Made by a program: the position numbers and the translations under genes. Shown here piece after piece: positions 32,341 to 42,579 of a stretch of 64,000 nucleotides of DNA (positions within the stretch are counted from its first letter, which is position 1; each line of letters starts with the position of its first letter). Below the pieces are notes generated by a model. That model saw only the letters and a program-made list of their open reading frames with translations. It did no database searches and was not told the origin of the DNA. Source of the DNA: Pseudopyrenochaeta lycopersici (lineage: Eukaryota; Ascomycota; Dothideomycetes; Pleosporales; Pseudopyrenochaetaceae); NCBI GenBank assembly GCA_003313425.1, contig NHZP01000092.1, positions 1 to 64,000 on the forward strand. Reading direction: 5' to 3'.

Positions 32341-33139
32341 ATGGTGTCGCGGCCTGGACAAAGGTTTCTGGTAGGTACGGTTGGTAGACCATCCGTTGTA
32401 TTTTGCCCGTACACTTTACGTGTAGGTGAAAGAGGGGTTCCTTCTGTGTGGAGCGGTAATACTTTTCAGGCTGTGAGGGATCACGTGCCCCGTAGGTGTC
32501 TTGATCTTTTTACTGTAGAAGTTAAAAACAAGATCATCTGACGTAGGTGTAGTGTTTGTAGAACGCGGTGTTTCGATTACCTGCCACCTTGCACTCAATG
32601 GCGAGGTGCGTTGGTGGTGCACCAAGGAGAGCGGGAAGCCTCCTCAGCAGTGCGTGGACGAACAACACGCATCTTGTCTAGAGGACTACATGGAGTTTTG
32701 CGCAAGTGATGGTTGTCGATGCGCACTCTTTGTGGTAAAGGTGGACGTTGTCCAGAATGGCGAAGTGCGGAGCCTTGTTGCGTTTGCGAAGCTTTCTGTG
32801 CAGACATTCGATGTGTTTCTGCAGCGGGTGCTGCCTCTTATTGTCTTGCCGGATGGGCAGGCTGCGGATGCTACTCTTATTAGTATGTTGTTCGTTCTGT
32901 TGGACCTGGGGGGTCTCTCTAGCGGCTCGTTATGCGAATGCCATTTACAGGCTGTGTGCAAGCCGTGTAGCGAAGTGTTGGGGGTTCACTCCAGGTTTGA
33001 ACGTTGGGATGCGTTTTCTTGTGTATATCCAGATAAAATGTCTGGTTGGTTTGCTGGGATCAGCGATGCCGTAGGAAAAGTACACCCGGGAGGCGAAGAC
33101 TGGCTGTCATGTCCTCGTCAGCGAGTCTTACGATGTTGA
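32341..33139 (+). CDS. Unit 7: spliced WWxTKESG-family protein
   Basis: Exon 1 32341-32491, exon 2 32553-33139, 61-nt intron (GTAGGT...CTGAC...GTGTAG); 245 residues. TATAAG at 32231. Exon 1 is unusually different from other members (SRPGQRFLVGTVGRP...) but still ends VRDHVP at the splice. Exon 2 shows RWWCTKESG, CVDEQH, FVVKVD, AFAKLSVQTFDVFLQRVLPL and a changed cysteine motif (CECHLQAVCKPC). The C-terminal GISDAVGKVHPG block is retained. Function unknown. It is among the more diverged copies. Confidence 0.75.
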
Positions 33140-33470
33140 TATGTGACACTGGTAGGTGTTTGCGGTTGGGCGCATGCTGATGTAGGGAGCATCGTGTTTT
33201 CTACTTCTCGTTGGAAGTATACAGATTTGTATTATTTATATGTTATTGTATTCTGATGTGTTTACAGTACACAGTGTGGGATGTAAATGGGTTGGTAGCG
33301 TAGGCTGAATTTGTTAATGGTGTGAGCCCTCCCTGGGATGGAATACCAACTCTCAAAAAAAAAATTGCGTAAGTTCATTTTCCCTGTGGCTGGAAGACAG
33401 GCTGGGTCACATGGGGGTGTGGCTCGAGAGAGCGCAGACATGGGTCGAGTTGGGGCACGGGCCCCTCCGA

Positions 33471-33524
33471 CAACTTTCTAGTGTGGCGTTTTGCGTATAT
33501 ATGATTCCTTTCACTAGAAAGTTG
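33471..33524. promoter_or_regulatory. Origin hairpin J8 (unit 7/8)
   Basis: Perfect 13-bp stem. The mini-stem is altered to GGCGTTTTGCG. Nick presumed after 33506. Confidence 0.85.
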
Positions 33525-34029
33525 TCAAGTGGTCAGGAGCCTTGCGCTCCTTACCCTTGTCACTTTACATGTAAGCAGGGCCGGCGAGTGGAACGAGTAG
33601 CGAAGCGGTAGACTACTTGTAGGCTAGGGGCGCTGCACTTAGTAAGCAGAGCAGAGCACGGACGGTGCGGGTCAGATGACTATTGCTGTGCCTCACAAGA
33701 TCTTTGATCTAATTGGTCTATGTTCATAGACACGGGGAGTGGGCAGGATATGGCCGACTATGGAATAGTCCTGCTTGGCATTGGTTATCACTGGACGGTG
33801 ATTGGATATGTCGTATGTAGTGCGGCGTTTCGGAGATTGGTTTTCTCATCCTGGATAGGTTGGTGTGAAGCACGAATTGCGTACGTTGACGCAGTCGGGT
33901 TTGGCTGCGTCGGTTAATTCCTCAGAAGGGTGTATATAAATGGGGTCCCCGTAGTGTCGGGGTGCAGTGACTGCCTTTTAATGCTATTTAACCCTTCTTA
34001 TTTTTTTCCTTGTTATCAGCGTGGTTGCG

Positions 34030-34662
34030 ATGCCAACTGGAAAGGAGTATTCTGCGCGGAGGCGGTGCGAAGTTCGACTTCGGTCTGCGGTAATACGCTA
34101 TACGCTTGTTCCCGGAGGGAAGATGTTAAGTGTGGAGGACTTCAGCAAAGCCTTTCATCGCTACTTGATGAACCCCACGATGAGTGGTCAACGTAGTGCC
34201 GATGCGTGGATAGCAAGGCCTGTTTTGTCTAGTCGAAGCGAGGCCGCGGATGGCGATTTATTCGACGTGTTTGATGTACTCGTCGTCTTTCCTGCGCAGA
34301 TCCGGGTAGGGTCTTGTTCGCGTAGGTTTACCTTTGCGCCGCGTGTCTGGAAGGCGGCCGTTGTTGTCAAGGCAGCACAAAGTCGCAATATGTGCGTATT
34401 TGCGGTGTCGATACTTTGCCAGTGGAGCGACGCTTGTGAGGACCAGGTGTCGTTGGGATGTTTCGGCATTGGGTTTGACAGAACCGGCTTGGAGCTCGAT
34501 ACGGAGTCGTTTGCTGTTTGTCGTCAGTTAACGCTGTTCGGGTATGCCGAACTTTTGGATGGAACGATCTCAGACCCAGCTGCCCTTAGGCCGTATGTTG
34601 TACGTCCGGATTTTGAGCCGATTATGGAGTATTGCGTTCCCGTTTGCCTACGGACCGGTTAG
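34030..34662 (+). CDS. Unit 8: basic-N-terminus protein of unknown family
   Basis: 210 residues from ATG 34030; TATATAAA at 33933 is the best TATA box of the array. There is a possible acceptor (TTATCAG) just before the start, so a short upstream exon cannot be excluded. The N-terminus is basic (YSARRRCEVRLR). The body is rich in alternating hydrophobic residues (FDVFDVLVVFP, AAVVVKAAQ, CVFAVSIL), as in beta-sheet proteins. It lacks the WWxTKESG and cysteine landmarks. The size and charge layout are compatible with a small single jelly-roll coat protein. A very diverged HUH-like fold is another option (VIRYTLV resembles motif I). Neither can be shown from sequence alone. Confidence 0.55.
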   Translation: MPTGKEYSARRRCEVRLRSAVIRYTLVPGGKMLSVEDFSKAFHRYLMNPTMSGQRSADAWIARPVLSSRSEAADGDLFDVFDVLVVFPAQIRVGSCSRRFTFAPRVWKAAVVVKAAQSRNMCVFAVSILCQWSDACEDQVSLGCFGIGFDRTGLELDTESFAVCRQLTLFGYAELLDGTISDPAALRPYVVRPDFEPIMEYCVPVCLRTG

Positions 34663-34925
34663 AAGTCTGGTCAAGAACTTTGTGTTGTGGCGATATGGTG
34701 ACCTTGTTGTTACATCACTTCAAGGTGTACGGCTTTTATGTTGGGTACACGGAGTTGTGTGGTATGGAGTATTTTATGGGGATATTGGTGTTTCCCTAAC
34801 TAAGGTACGTTTTTGGCAAGTGTTTTGCGCATGTTGGCTAACATGAGGGCGTTAGCGTTTATTGATGACATTGGTCGTATGAGGCATGTGTGGCATTGTT
34901 GGAGTATTTGTACGCTAAACGTCAG
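34663..34925. other. Unit 8 3' filler
   Basis: No gene. Non-coding sequence between the stop and the conserved pre-hairpin block. Confidence 0.4.
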
Positions 34926-35058
34926 TTTTGTGTTAAAAAAAAATTGCTAAGTCCAATTCCTGTGTGGCTGGAAGACAGGCTGAGTCAGGATGCTGTGGCT
35001 CGGGAGAGTCACGTTGGGATGCTGTGGCGCTATTTTTGCGCGCACGGGCCCATTCTCT

Positions 35059-35101
35059 CAACTTTCGAGTGCTATATATGATTCCTTTCACTAGAAAGTT
35101 G
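35059..35101. promoter_or_regulatory. Origin hairpin J9 (unit 8/9)
   Basis: Short-loop type with left arm CAACTTTCGAGTG. Nick presumed after 35083. Confidence 0.8.
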
Positions 35102-35441
35102 TCAAGTGGTCAGGAGCCTTGCGCTTCTGATCCTGGACACTTTACATGTAAGCAGGGCCGGCGAGTGGAACGAGTAGCGAAGCGGTAGACTACTTGTAGG
35201 CTAGGGGCGCTGCACTTAGTAAGCAGAGCAGAGCACGGACAGTGCGGGTCGTCTGACCCTGTTGTGCCCACTCTTTTTCAGAACGTCAGTCTGATTGGTC
35301 TATGGCGGTAGACAGATGGAATGGGCATTACATTGCCTGCTAGGGACTAGTGTGTCTTGGCAGTGCCAGAGACGGAGGTGTATATAACTAACTACAGCTC
35401 CTCTGCTGTTGGCATGGAGTGTTCTTTAAAACTTCATTGCG

Positions 35442-36229
35442 ATGGAATCGCGCACTGGGCAGTATACCGTAGCCTCTACTATGGATCATAGTCATGTAGT
35501 GTCACTGGACACGCTTGTGTCGGGTCAAAGGGGGGAGCCCTTCCCTGGGACAGTTGCAAACATTGAATACCTGCGGAGTCGGGTGCCGGGTAGGTGTCTA
35601 CTTGTTTCTTTTACTTCTAACTTCAGTGGGCCTCCCCCACTGACGGAGTAGCAGAGCTCGTGGAACAATGCGTCTCTCTAGCACTTCATGTGGATTTGTC
35701 GGGGAGACAGTCTTGGTGGATTACTAAGGAGAGTGGGCAACCTCCTAAGCAGTGTGTAGAGGAGCAACACCTGGAGTGTCTTTCCAAGTTCAATGAGCGC
35801 TTTAGTGCCCTGGGGGATACCCGGCAGTCGCTCCTGGTCCTTAAAGTGGAAACTGTATACTGGAACGAGATGGAACAAACTATTTTGTTTGCGCAACTCT
35901 CTATGGAGGCACTGGATGTGCTTTTGCAGCGCATAGTATCCCTTCTCATCCTGCCGTCGGGGCAGATTGTGGAACCTTCAGTTGTTAACCGAGTGGTCTC
36001 CCTGTTAGGGGACGGGTACTATAGTACGTGTGTAGACTGCGCATGTATGCCGCTCAGGGTATGTGAGCCTTGTGCGTCGGTAAGTTATAATTCGCCAAGG
36101 TTTGTTCGAAAATGTAGATTTTCAGGTGTGTGGCCGTTTGGAGAGTCCATGTGGTTTGTTGGACTCAGCGATGCGGTAGGAGAGGTACAACCATCAGGAA
36201 GGAACTGGCTTTCGTGTCCCTGTGCGTAG
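35442..36229 (+). CDS. Unit 9: spliced WWxTKESG-family protein
   Basis: Exon 1 35442-35589, exon 2 35655-36229, 65-nt intron with GTAGGT donor and GAGTAGCAG acceptor; 240 residues. TATATAAC at 35381. A perfect 7-bp intronic stem (CAGTGGG 35624-35630 with CCCACTG 35636-35642) overlaps the ACTGAC branch site. Exon 1 has the SLDTLVSGQRGEPFPGTVANIEYLRSRVP sub-type, shared in part with units 17, 23 and 26. Exon 2 has SWWITKESG, CVEEQH, SLLVLKVE and CACMPLRVCEPC. Function unknown. A long T run (about 36409-36423) lies in the 3' region. Confidence 0.8.
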
Positions 36230-36632
36230 TACGTGTAATGATGATTTTGTAAGATACGGAGTATAATAAGGTAGTAGCAATAGCAATGGTTAGGATGAAG
36301 TAGATGCTGACTTTGTGCTTTGCAGAATACTACGGTATTATGAACGTTTTTGATGTTATCTATGACTATTATTTATGTTATGTTGTGAGTATGTATAGTG
36401 TTTTACTTTTTTTTTTTTTTTTTCTATTAAAAAAATAGTACTGATATTGTAATGGCAGTGCCTTGTTAAGCACTAAGGAATTTGTGGTGCGCAGCTTCAT
36501 TGTTAAGGGTGGGAGCCCTTCAGATGGAACATCGAACCTCTCGAAAAATGCGTAAGTCCAATTTTACTGTGGCTGGAAGTCACGTTGGGTCACCTGGGGG
36601 TGTGGCGCAGATTGTGCGCACGGGGCAGAAAT

Positions 36633-36703
36633 CAACTTTTCTAGTGTGGCGCAGCCTATATATGATTAGGGTTAGGGTTAGGGTTCCTTTCACTAGAAAG
36701 TTG
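36633..36703. promoter_or_regulatory. Origin hairpin J10 with telomere insert (unit 9/10)
   Basis: The stem arms are intact, but 18 bp, (AGGGTT)3 at 36668-36685, sit precisely between GATT and CC of the loop. This marks the presumed nick site and lengthens the unit to 1602 bp. Confidence 0.9.
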
Positions 36704-37043
36704 TCAAGTGGTCAGGAGCCTTGCGCTTCTGATCCTGGACACTTTACATGTAAGCAGGGCCGGCGAGTGGAACGAGTAGCGAAGCGGTAGACTACTTGTA
36801 GGCTAGGGGCGCTGCACTTAGTAAGCAGAGCAGAGCACGGACAGTGCGGGTCGTCTGACCCTGTTGTGCCCACTCTTTTTCAGAACGTCAGTCTGATTGG
36901 TCTATGGCGGTAGACAGATGGAATGGGCATTACATTGCCTGCTAGGGACTAGTGTGTCTTGGCAGTGCCAGAGACGGAGGTGTATATAACTAACTACAGC
37001 TCCTCTGCTGTTGGCATGGAGTGTTCTTTAAAACTTCATTGCG

Positions 37044-37831
37044 ATGGAATCGCGCACTGGGCAGTATACCGTAGCCTCTACTATGGATCATAGTCATGTA
37101 GTGTCACTGGACACGCTTGTGTCGGGTCAAAGGGGGGAGCCCTTCCCTGGGACAGTTGCAAACATTGAATACCTGCGGAGTCGGGTGCCGGGTAGGTGTC
37201 TACTTGTTTCTTTTACTTCTAACTTCAGTGGGCCTCCCCCACTGACGGAGTAGCAGAGCTCGTGGAACAATGCGTCTCTCTAGCACTTCATGTGGATTTG
37301 TCGGGGAGACAGTCTTGGTGGATTACTAAGGAGAGTGGGCAACCTCCTAAGCAGTGTGTAGAGGAGCAACACCTGGAGTGTCTTTCCAAGTTCAATGAGC
37401 GCTTTAGTGCCCTGGGGGATACCCGGCAGTCGCTCCTGGTCCTTAAAGTGGAAACTGTATACTGGAACGAGATGGAACAAACTATTTTGTTTGCGCAACT
37501 CTCTATGGAGGCACTGGATGTGCTTTTGCAGCGCATAGTATCCCTTCTCATCCTGCCGTCGGGGCAGATTGTGGAACCTTCAGTTGTTAACCGAGTGGTC
37601 TCCCTGTTAGGGGACGGGTACTATAGTACGTGTGTAGACTGCGCATGTATGCCGCTCAGGGTATGTGAGCCTTGTGCGTCGGTAAGTTATAATTCGCCAA
37701 GGTTTGTTCGAAAATGTAGATTTTCAGGTGTGTGGCCGTTTGGAGAGTCCATGTGGTTTGTTGGACTCAGCGATGCGGTAGGAGAGGTACAACCATCAGG
37801 AAGGAACTGGCTTTCGTGTCCCTGTGCGTAG
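37044..37831 (+). CDS. Unit 10: spliced WWxTKESG-family protein (near-identical copy of unit 9)
   Basis: Exon 1 37044-37191, intron 37192-37256, exon 2 37257-37831; 240 residues, the same protein as unit 9. The only unit-level difference I noticed is the length of the T run in the 3' region (1 bp). TATATAAC at 36983. The adjacent near-identical pair, each ending in the same telomere-bearing junction, looks like a tandem dimer of one circle that already carried the telomeric insert. Confidence 0.85.
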
Positions 37832-38235
37832 TACGTGTAATGATGATTTTGTAAGATACGGAGTATAATAAGGTAGTAGCAATAGCAATGGTTAGGATGA
37901 AGTAGATGCTGACTTTGTGCTTTGCAGAATACTACGGTATTATGAACGTTTTTGATGTTATCTATGACTATTATTTATGTTATGTTGTGAGTATGTATAG
38001 TGTTTTACTTTTTTTTTTTTTTTTTTCTATTAAAAAAATAGTACTGATATTGTAATGGCAGTGCCTTGTTAAGCACTAAGGAATTTGTGGTGCGCAGCTT
38101 CATTGTTAAGGGTGGGAGCCCTTCAGATGGAACATCGAACCTCTCGAAAAATGCGTAAGTCCAATTTTACTGTGGCTGGAAGTCACGTTGGGTCACCTGG
38201 GGGTGTGGCGCAGATTGTGCGCACGGGGCAGAAAT

Positions 38236-38306
38236 CAACTTTTCTAGTGTGGCGCAGCCTATATATGATTAGGGTTAGGGTTAGGGTTCCTTTCACTAGA
38301 AAGTTG
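38236..38306. promoter_or_regulatory. Origin hairpin J11 with telomere insert (unit 10/11)
   Basis: Same as J10: (AGGGTT)3 at 38271-38288 between GATT and CC. The following unit is unrelated to units 9 and 10. Confidence 0.9.
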
Positions 38307-38713
38307 TCAAGTGGTCAGGAGCCTTGCGCTCCTTACCCTTGCCACTTTACAATTAAGCAGGGCCGGCGAGTGGAACGAGTAGCGAAGCGGTAGTCTTGAA
38401 TAAGACTAGGGCCTCTGCACTTAGTAAGCAACACAGCGCACGGACGTAGCGCGAGATCATCTGATCTGTGGGTTGCCACATTCTTCAGATTTTTTATCTG
38501 ATTGGTCTATGGATATGGAGGCAGGGAGTGTGCAGGACCCTGCTAACTAGGGACTAACACATCTTGGCGGGGCCAAGGGTCTGGGAGACAGATTGAGATA
38601 TATAAGAGAGGGGAGCGCCCTCCTATCTCTAATATCAACGGAGGTGTGCTTTGTTCGGTTCAGTTGTAGTCACTACATAGTGAACGTATTGTACGTAAGT
38701 AGTAGCGGTAGCT

Positions 38714-39491
38714 ATGGCGATGGAGTCGTTGCACGGAGTTGGCGTTTTCAGAGAACGTAGTATATTGTGTAGTAACAAGATGCCGGCGGGTACGTCGAGC
38801 GAAGCGTTTGCAGGGAGTGAAGAGCAGATGGAATGGGTGCGGAGTCACATTCCCGGTAGGTACTTCTTTCTCCTCGGGAAGTTAGTATCCTTTAACTGAC
38901 ACTGGGACAGAGTTTGTGGAACAAGGTGTTTCTCTTACATGTCATGTAAACCCGTGGGGGGCACGGTGTTGGTGGTCAACGAAGGAGAGTGGGAAGCTCT
39001 CTCGCGAATGTGTAGAGGAACAGCACAGTCCGTGTCTTAATGATTACGAAGTGATTGGCGCGGGCGGCGACAGGAGACGGGCGCTCCTTGTGTTCAAGGT
39101 GGACATCTTGGTAGGAGATGAATTGCAGAGCAATGTTGCGTTTGCGCAACTCTCTTTAGAGACACTGGAGGTGTTCCTGCAGGATGTTTTACCTCGTGTC
39201 TACTCGCTTGAAGAGAATTCGGTGGATACCTATATTGTGGACGATTTGTTCCACTCGTTAAACGTCGGGTGTTACTCTACGACGGTAGGGTGCGGATGCA
39301 CGCGTTCTGATATTTGTATGAAGTGCGCGCCGGTGAGGATAGAGCGTGCTAGGTTTATCGTGCTCCACAGATTTACCTCTGTTTATCCGTTTGGCTTGGG
39401 GAGGTGGTTTGATGGAATCAGCGATGCAGCAGGGACTGTGTACCCGTCGGGAAAAAACTGGTTGAGTTGTTCCCATAGCCGTGTTCTGTAG
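38714..39491 (+). CDS. Unit 11: spliced WWxTKESG-family protein (copy of unit 2)
   Basis: Exon 1 38714-38855, intron 38856-38910, exon 2 38911-39491; 240 residues. The whole 1582-bp unit appears identical to unit 2, 14,258 bp to the left, yet its left and right neighbours differ from those of unit 2. That argues against a segmental duplication and for two insertions of the same circle. Confidence 0.85.
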
Positions 39492-39834
39492 AGCACGATG
39501 TATTTTGTCTGGCCTGGAGGAGCTGCATTGAGGTAGACATAGTAGAGTTTTATTAACGATTTTATTGTAAAGGATGCAGAGGAAACGATAGGTATATGTG
39601 TGGAGAGCAATTAGCGAGCATAGTGGTAATGCAGGTGTGGACCTGTTATGGCCGGCAGGTATTGAATTTACATTACGGGGTGTTGTAACGGAGTGTTGTT
39701 GTAGGACAACCCAAAAAAAAACGGTAAGTCAAAAAAAAATCCCAAGTTTTTTTGGCTAAGTCCGATTTTGCTGTGGCTGGAGGGCCATGCTGGGTCACGT
39801 TTGCTGTGGCGCGGGGAGCGCACAGGCCCCGACT

Positions 39835-39888
39835 CAACTTTCTAGTGTGGCGAAAAGCCTATATATGATTCCTTTCACTAGAAAGTTG
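39835..39888. promoter_or_regulatory. Origin hairpin J12 (unit 11/12)
   Basis: Perfect 13-bp stem, mini-stem GGCGAAAAGCC. The right flank reads GTTGAGCAAGTGG, which can pair with CTTGCAACTTT downstream (39922-39934 region), giving an alternative right-hand stem. Confidence 0.85.
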
Positions 39889-40225
39889 AGCAAGTGGTCG
39901 GCAGCCTCGTGCTGCCAGCCCTTGCAACTTTACCTGTAAGCAGAGCCCATGAGTGGAACGAATACCGAAGGGTTAGACTACTTATAGGCTAGGGGCGCTG
40001 CACTTACTAAGCAGAGCAGAGCACGGACGGTGCGGGTCACTTGACCTTGCTGTGCCCACTCTTTTTTCAATCAGGATTCTGATTGGGCTATGGACATAAC
40101 CTCATGGAATGGGCAGCCCTCTGTGTACTATGGAGTAGTTTTTCTTGGCAAAGACAGCATGGTTATCGATCTATAACACGAACAGAGGAGCTGTTTGCAT
40201 GGATATGTTTTACACCTACATTGCG

Positions 40226-41017
40226 ATGGTATCGCAACCTGGGAAGCTTATGGAGTTGTGGGCTATAGACGATAGTCGTATGCCATCCCTTGACAAGCTT
40301 GTGTCTGGTTGCAAGGGGAATCCCTTTGCGGGGACAGCTACCAATCTGCAATGGGCGCGGAGGCACATTGGTAGTACGTTTGTACTGTTCTTTGCTACTT
40401 AGTTAGTTAGAACGCTAACTAATAGAGTTGTAGAGCTGGTGGAGCAAGCTGTGTCAGTGACTTGCTATTCGGGTCTGGATAGCGAACCCTATTGGTGGCT
40501 TACCAGGGAGAGTGGATATCTCCCTCGCGAGTGTATATGGGATGGACCACACACGGAGTGTCTCGATGAGTTCAATGAGTTCTATGCCCAGGGGGCCACT
40601 CGGCAGTCGGTTCTTGTGCTGAAAGTTGACGTAGCCCAGGATGGGGAGGTGCGGAGCTTAGTTGCTTTTGCTCAACTCTCGGTAGAGGCATTGGATGTGC
40701 TTGTGGAGCGTATTCTACCTCTTGTAACACGATCACCTGATGGTCATACGGCGGATGCTGTAGTTGTGGAGGCACTGTTTGATACTTTGTCACTAGGTGG
40801 CTTTTCTACATCTGTGAAGTGCGCATGCAGACTACATGGAATTTGTAGGCGTTGTGCATCAGTACAGCGTATGTCGCCAAGGTTTCTTTTGTTGAATGGA
40901 TTTTCTGGAGTATGGCCGTTCGGGGAATCCGTTTGGTTTGCTGGCATTAGTCATGCTGTGGGACTATTACAGCCGTATTCAGTGAACTGGATGAGTTGCG
41001 ATTTATCCCTTAAGTGA
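40226..41017 (+). CDS. Unit 12: spliced WWxTKESG-family protein
   Basis: Exon 1 40226-40370, exon 2 40434-41017, 63-nt intron (GTAGTA donor, CTAAC branch, GTTGTAG acceptor); 242 residues. TATAAC at 40172. The intron has an 8-bp perfect stem TTAGTTAG/CTAACTAA (40403-40422) that includes the branch site. Exon 1 (SLDKLVSGCKGNPFAGTATNLQWARRHI) belongs to the SLDxLVSG sub-type. Exon 2 has YWWLTRESG in place of TKESG, SVLVLKVD and CACRLHGICRRC. Function unknown. Confidence 0.78.
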
Positions 41018-41413
41018 GTCAATGTAGTTCGTTATTGAGGAACATGGACTAGTAGTTAGGAGGGCTATTACTGATGGTAATTGATTGTGGAGAAACAGGC
41101 TTTGTTTTATTTCCGAATCGGTGGTGGTATCGTGAAGCGTGTTGACACATATTCTCTGTGTATGCGGGTTTAGGTATGTAAATTCTGTAGGGAGCAGAAT
41201 AGTATTCTCAAATTGTAGAAGAAAAAGCTAATGTCGTAATGGTTAGGTCTTCGAAACAAATAAGGGATTTTTGTATTGCCTTGCAATATTGTTAAGGGTG
41301 TGTGGACGCCCTGGGATGGAACATCAGACCTCTCGAAAAAATGGCTAAGTTCATTTTTGTTGTGGCTGGAAGTCACGTGTTGGGGGAGCTGAAAAAAATT
41401 TTCAGCCACTCCT

Positions 41414-41466
41414 CAACTTTTCTAGTGTGGCGCAGCCTATATATGATTCCTTTCACTAGAAAGTTG
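41414..41466. promoter_or_regulatory. Origin hairpin J13 (unit 12/13)
   Basis: Bulged-T left arm, mini-stem GGCGCAGCC. Upstream palindrome GCTGAAAAAAATTTTCAGC-like. Nick presumed after 41448. Confidence 0.85.
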
Positions 41467-41862
41467 TCAAGTGGTCAGGAGCCTTGCGCTCCTTACCCTT
41501 GCCACTTTACATTGTAAGCTTTGCCTACGACTGGAGGGAGAAGCGGACGCGTCAAACTACTTGTAGTTTGGGGGCATAAGCACTAGTAAGCCCGCTAGCG
41601 CACGGACGTAGCGCGAGATCATCTGATCGTAGTGGGCACGTGGGAGACACTCTTGGCCCCACCACCCTCTCAATCAGTACTGTGATTGGTCTATGGATAT
41701 AACTACATGGAATGACGTTTCTTGGTATTGCCAAGGGTCTGGGAGAGACAGACTGATATATATAAGAGAGGGGAGCGCCCTCCTCCTCTCCTCCTGCTTT
41801 TTGTCTTCTTTATCGCACGGGTAGTGTGTCTGTGTGTACAGGTTTCACGGAGTGTTTGAACG

Positions 41863-42579
41863 ATGTGGGAATACATAGAGAAGTTCCCTGCGACTCTATC
41901 GGAGGACGGAGTACATTTCTCTGATAAGAGTATCGAGTGTAAAGAGGATACGTTGGGAAACTGCGGAACGTGGTGCAGTAATGCGTTGAAGCTGGATAGC
42001 GAGGAAGTGGAACGGTTGAGGGCCAATTTGCACGGTGAGTGCTACCTTGTCCAAAGGAGGTTGAGGGATCTCGAAGTAACTAACTTGGTCTTGTTCTCTG
42101 GGACAGAGTTTGTGAAGCAAGGAACGTCAGTCTGGTGCGAGGCGGAGCCTTCTGGTACTGTCAAGTGGAACCTTGTAGAGGATGATAAATTGACCGTGGA
42201 CGGTTTATCCGACGGAGAGGAGGAAGAGTATGCCCAGCGTTATGGGCAATTTGGAGTTGTTAGTAAGGGCCGACCCTGTACGAAGGGGTCGCACCTTGTC
42301 ATCACGTATGCAGGCCACCGGTGTGGATCGACTGTGAAAGAGATGAGGGAGACTGGTACGTATGTGCCGTTGACGGAGGCAGCGTTTGGTTATCTGGTAC
42401 TGCATGTGCTACCATGTCTCTATGGAGGAGGCACCGGTTCCAGGTTTACTGAACTAGTGGCACTGTTGGAGGGGTTCCGTGCCGTAGATGCAAGATGTGA
42501 ATGTGTCTTGAGACCCGTACGTCCTTTGTGTTATCAGCCGGCGCTGGGGAGTAAGGCGCGTTATGTGGTAGAGTTTTAG
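41863..42579 (+). CDS. Unit 13: diverged branch of the spliced family
   Basis: Exon 1 41863-42034, exon 2 42107-42579, 72-nt intron (GTGAGT...AACTAAC...GGGACAG); 214 residues. TATATAAG near 41757. The start MWEYIEKFP does not use the common GCGATGG context. Exon 1 ends ALKLDSEEVERLRANLH at the splice. Exon 2 begins EFVKQGTSVWCEAEPSG and shares the family's layout, but WW..TKESG is reduced to VKWNL, and only the CxC half of the cysteine motif (CECVLRP) remains. It has a distinctive KGRPCTKGSHLVITYAGH segment shared with unit 19. Function unknown. The unit appears identical to unit 20. Confidence 0.78.
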   Translation: MWEYIEKFPATLSEDGVHFSDKSIECKEDTLGNCGTWCSNALKLDSEEVERLRANLHGECYLVQRRLRDLEVTNLVLFSGTEFVKQGTSVWCEAEPSGTVKWNLVEDDKLTVDGLSDGEEEEYAQRYGQFGVVSKGRPCTKGSHLVITYAGHRCGSTVKEMRETGTYVPLTEAAFGYLVLHVLPCLYGGGTGSRFTELVALLEGFRAVDARCECVLRPVRPLCYQPALGSKARYVVEF

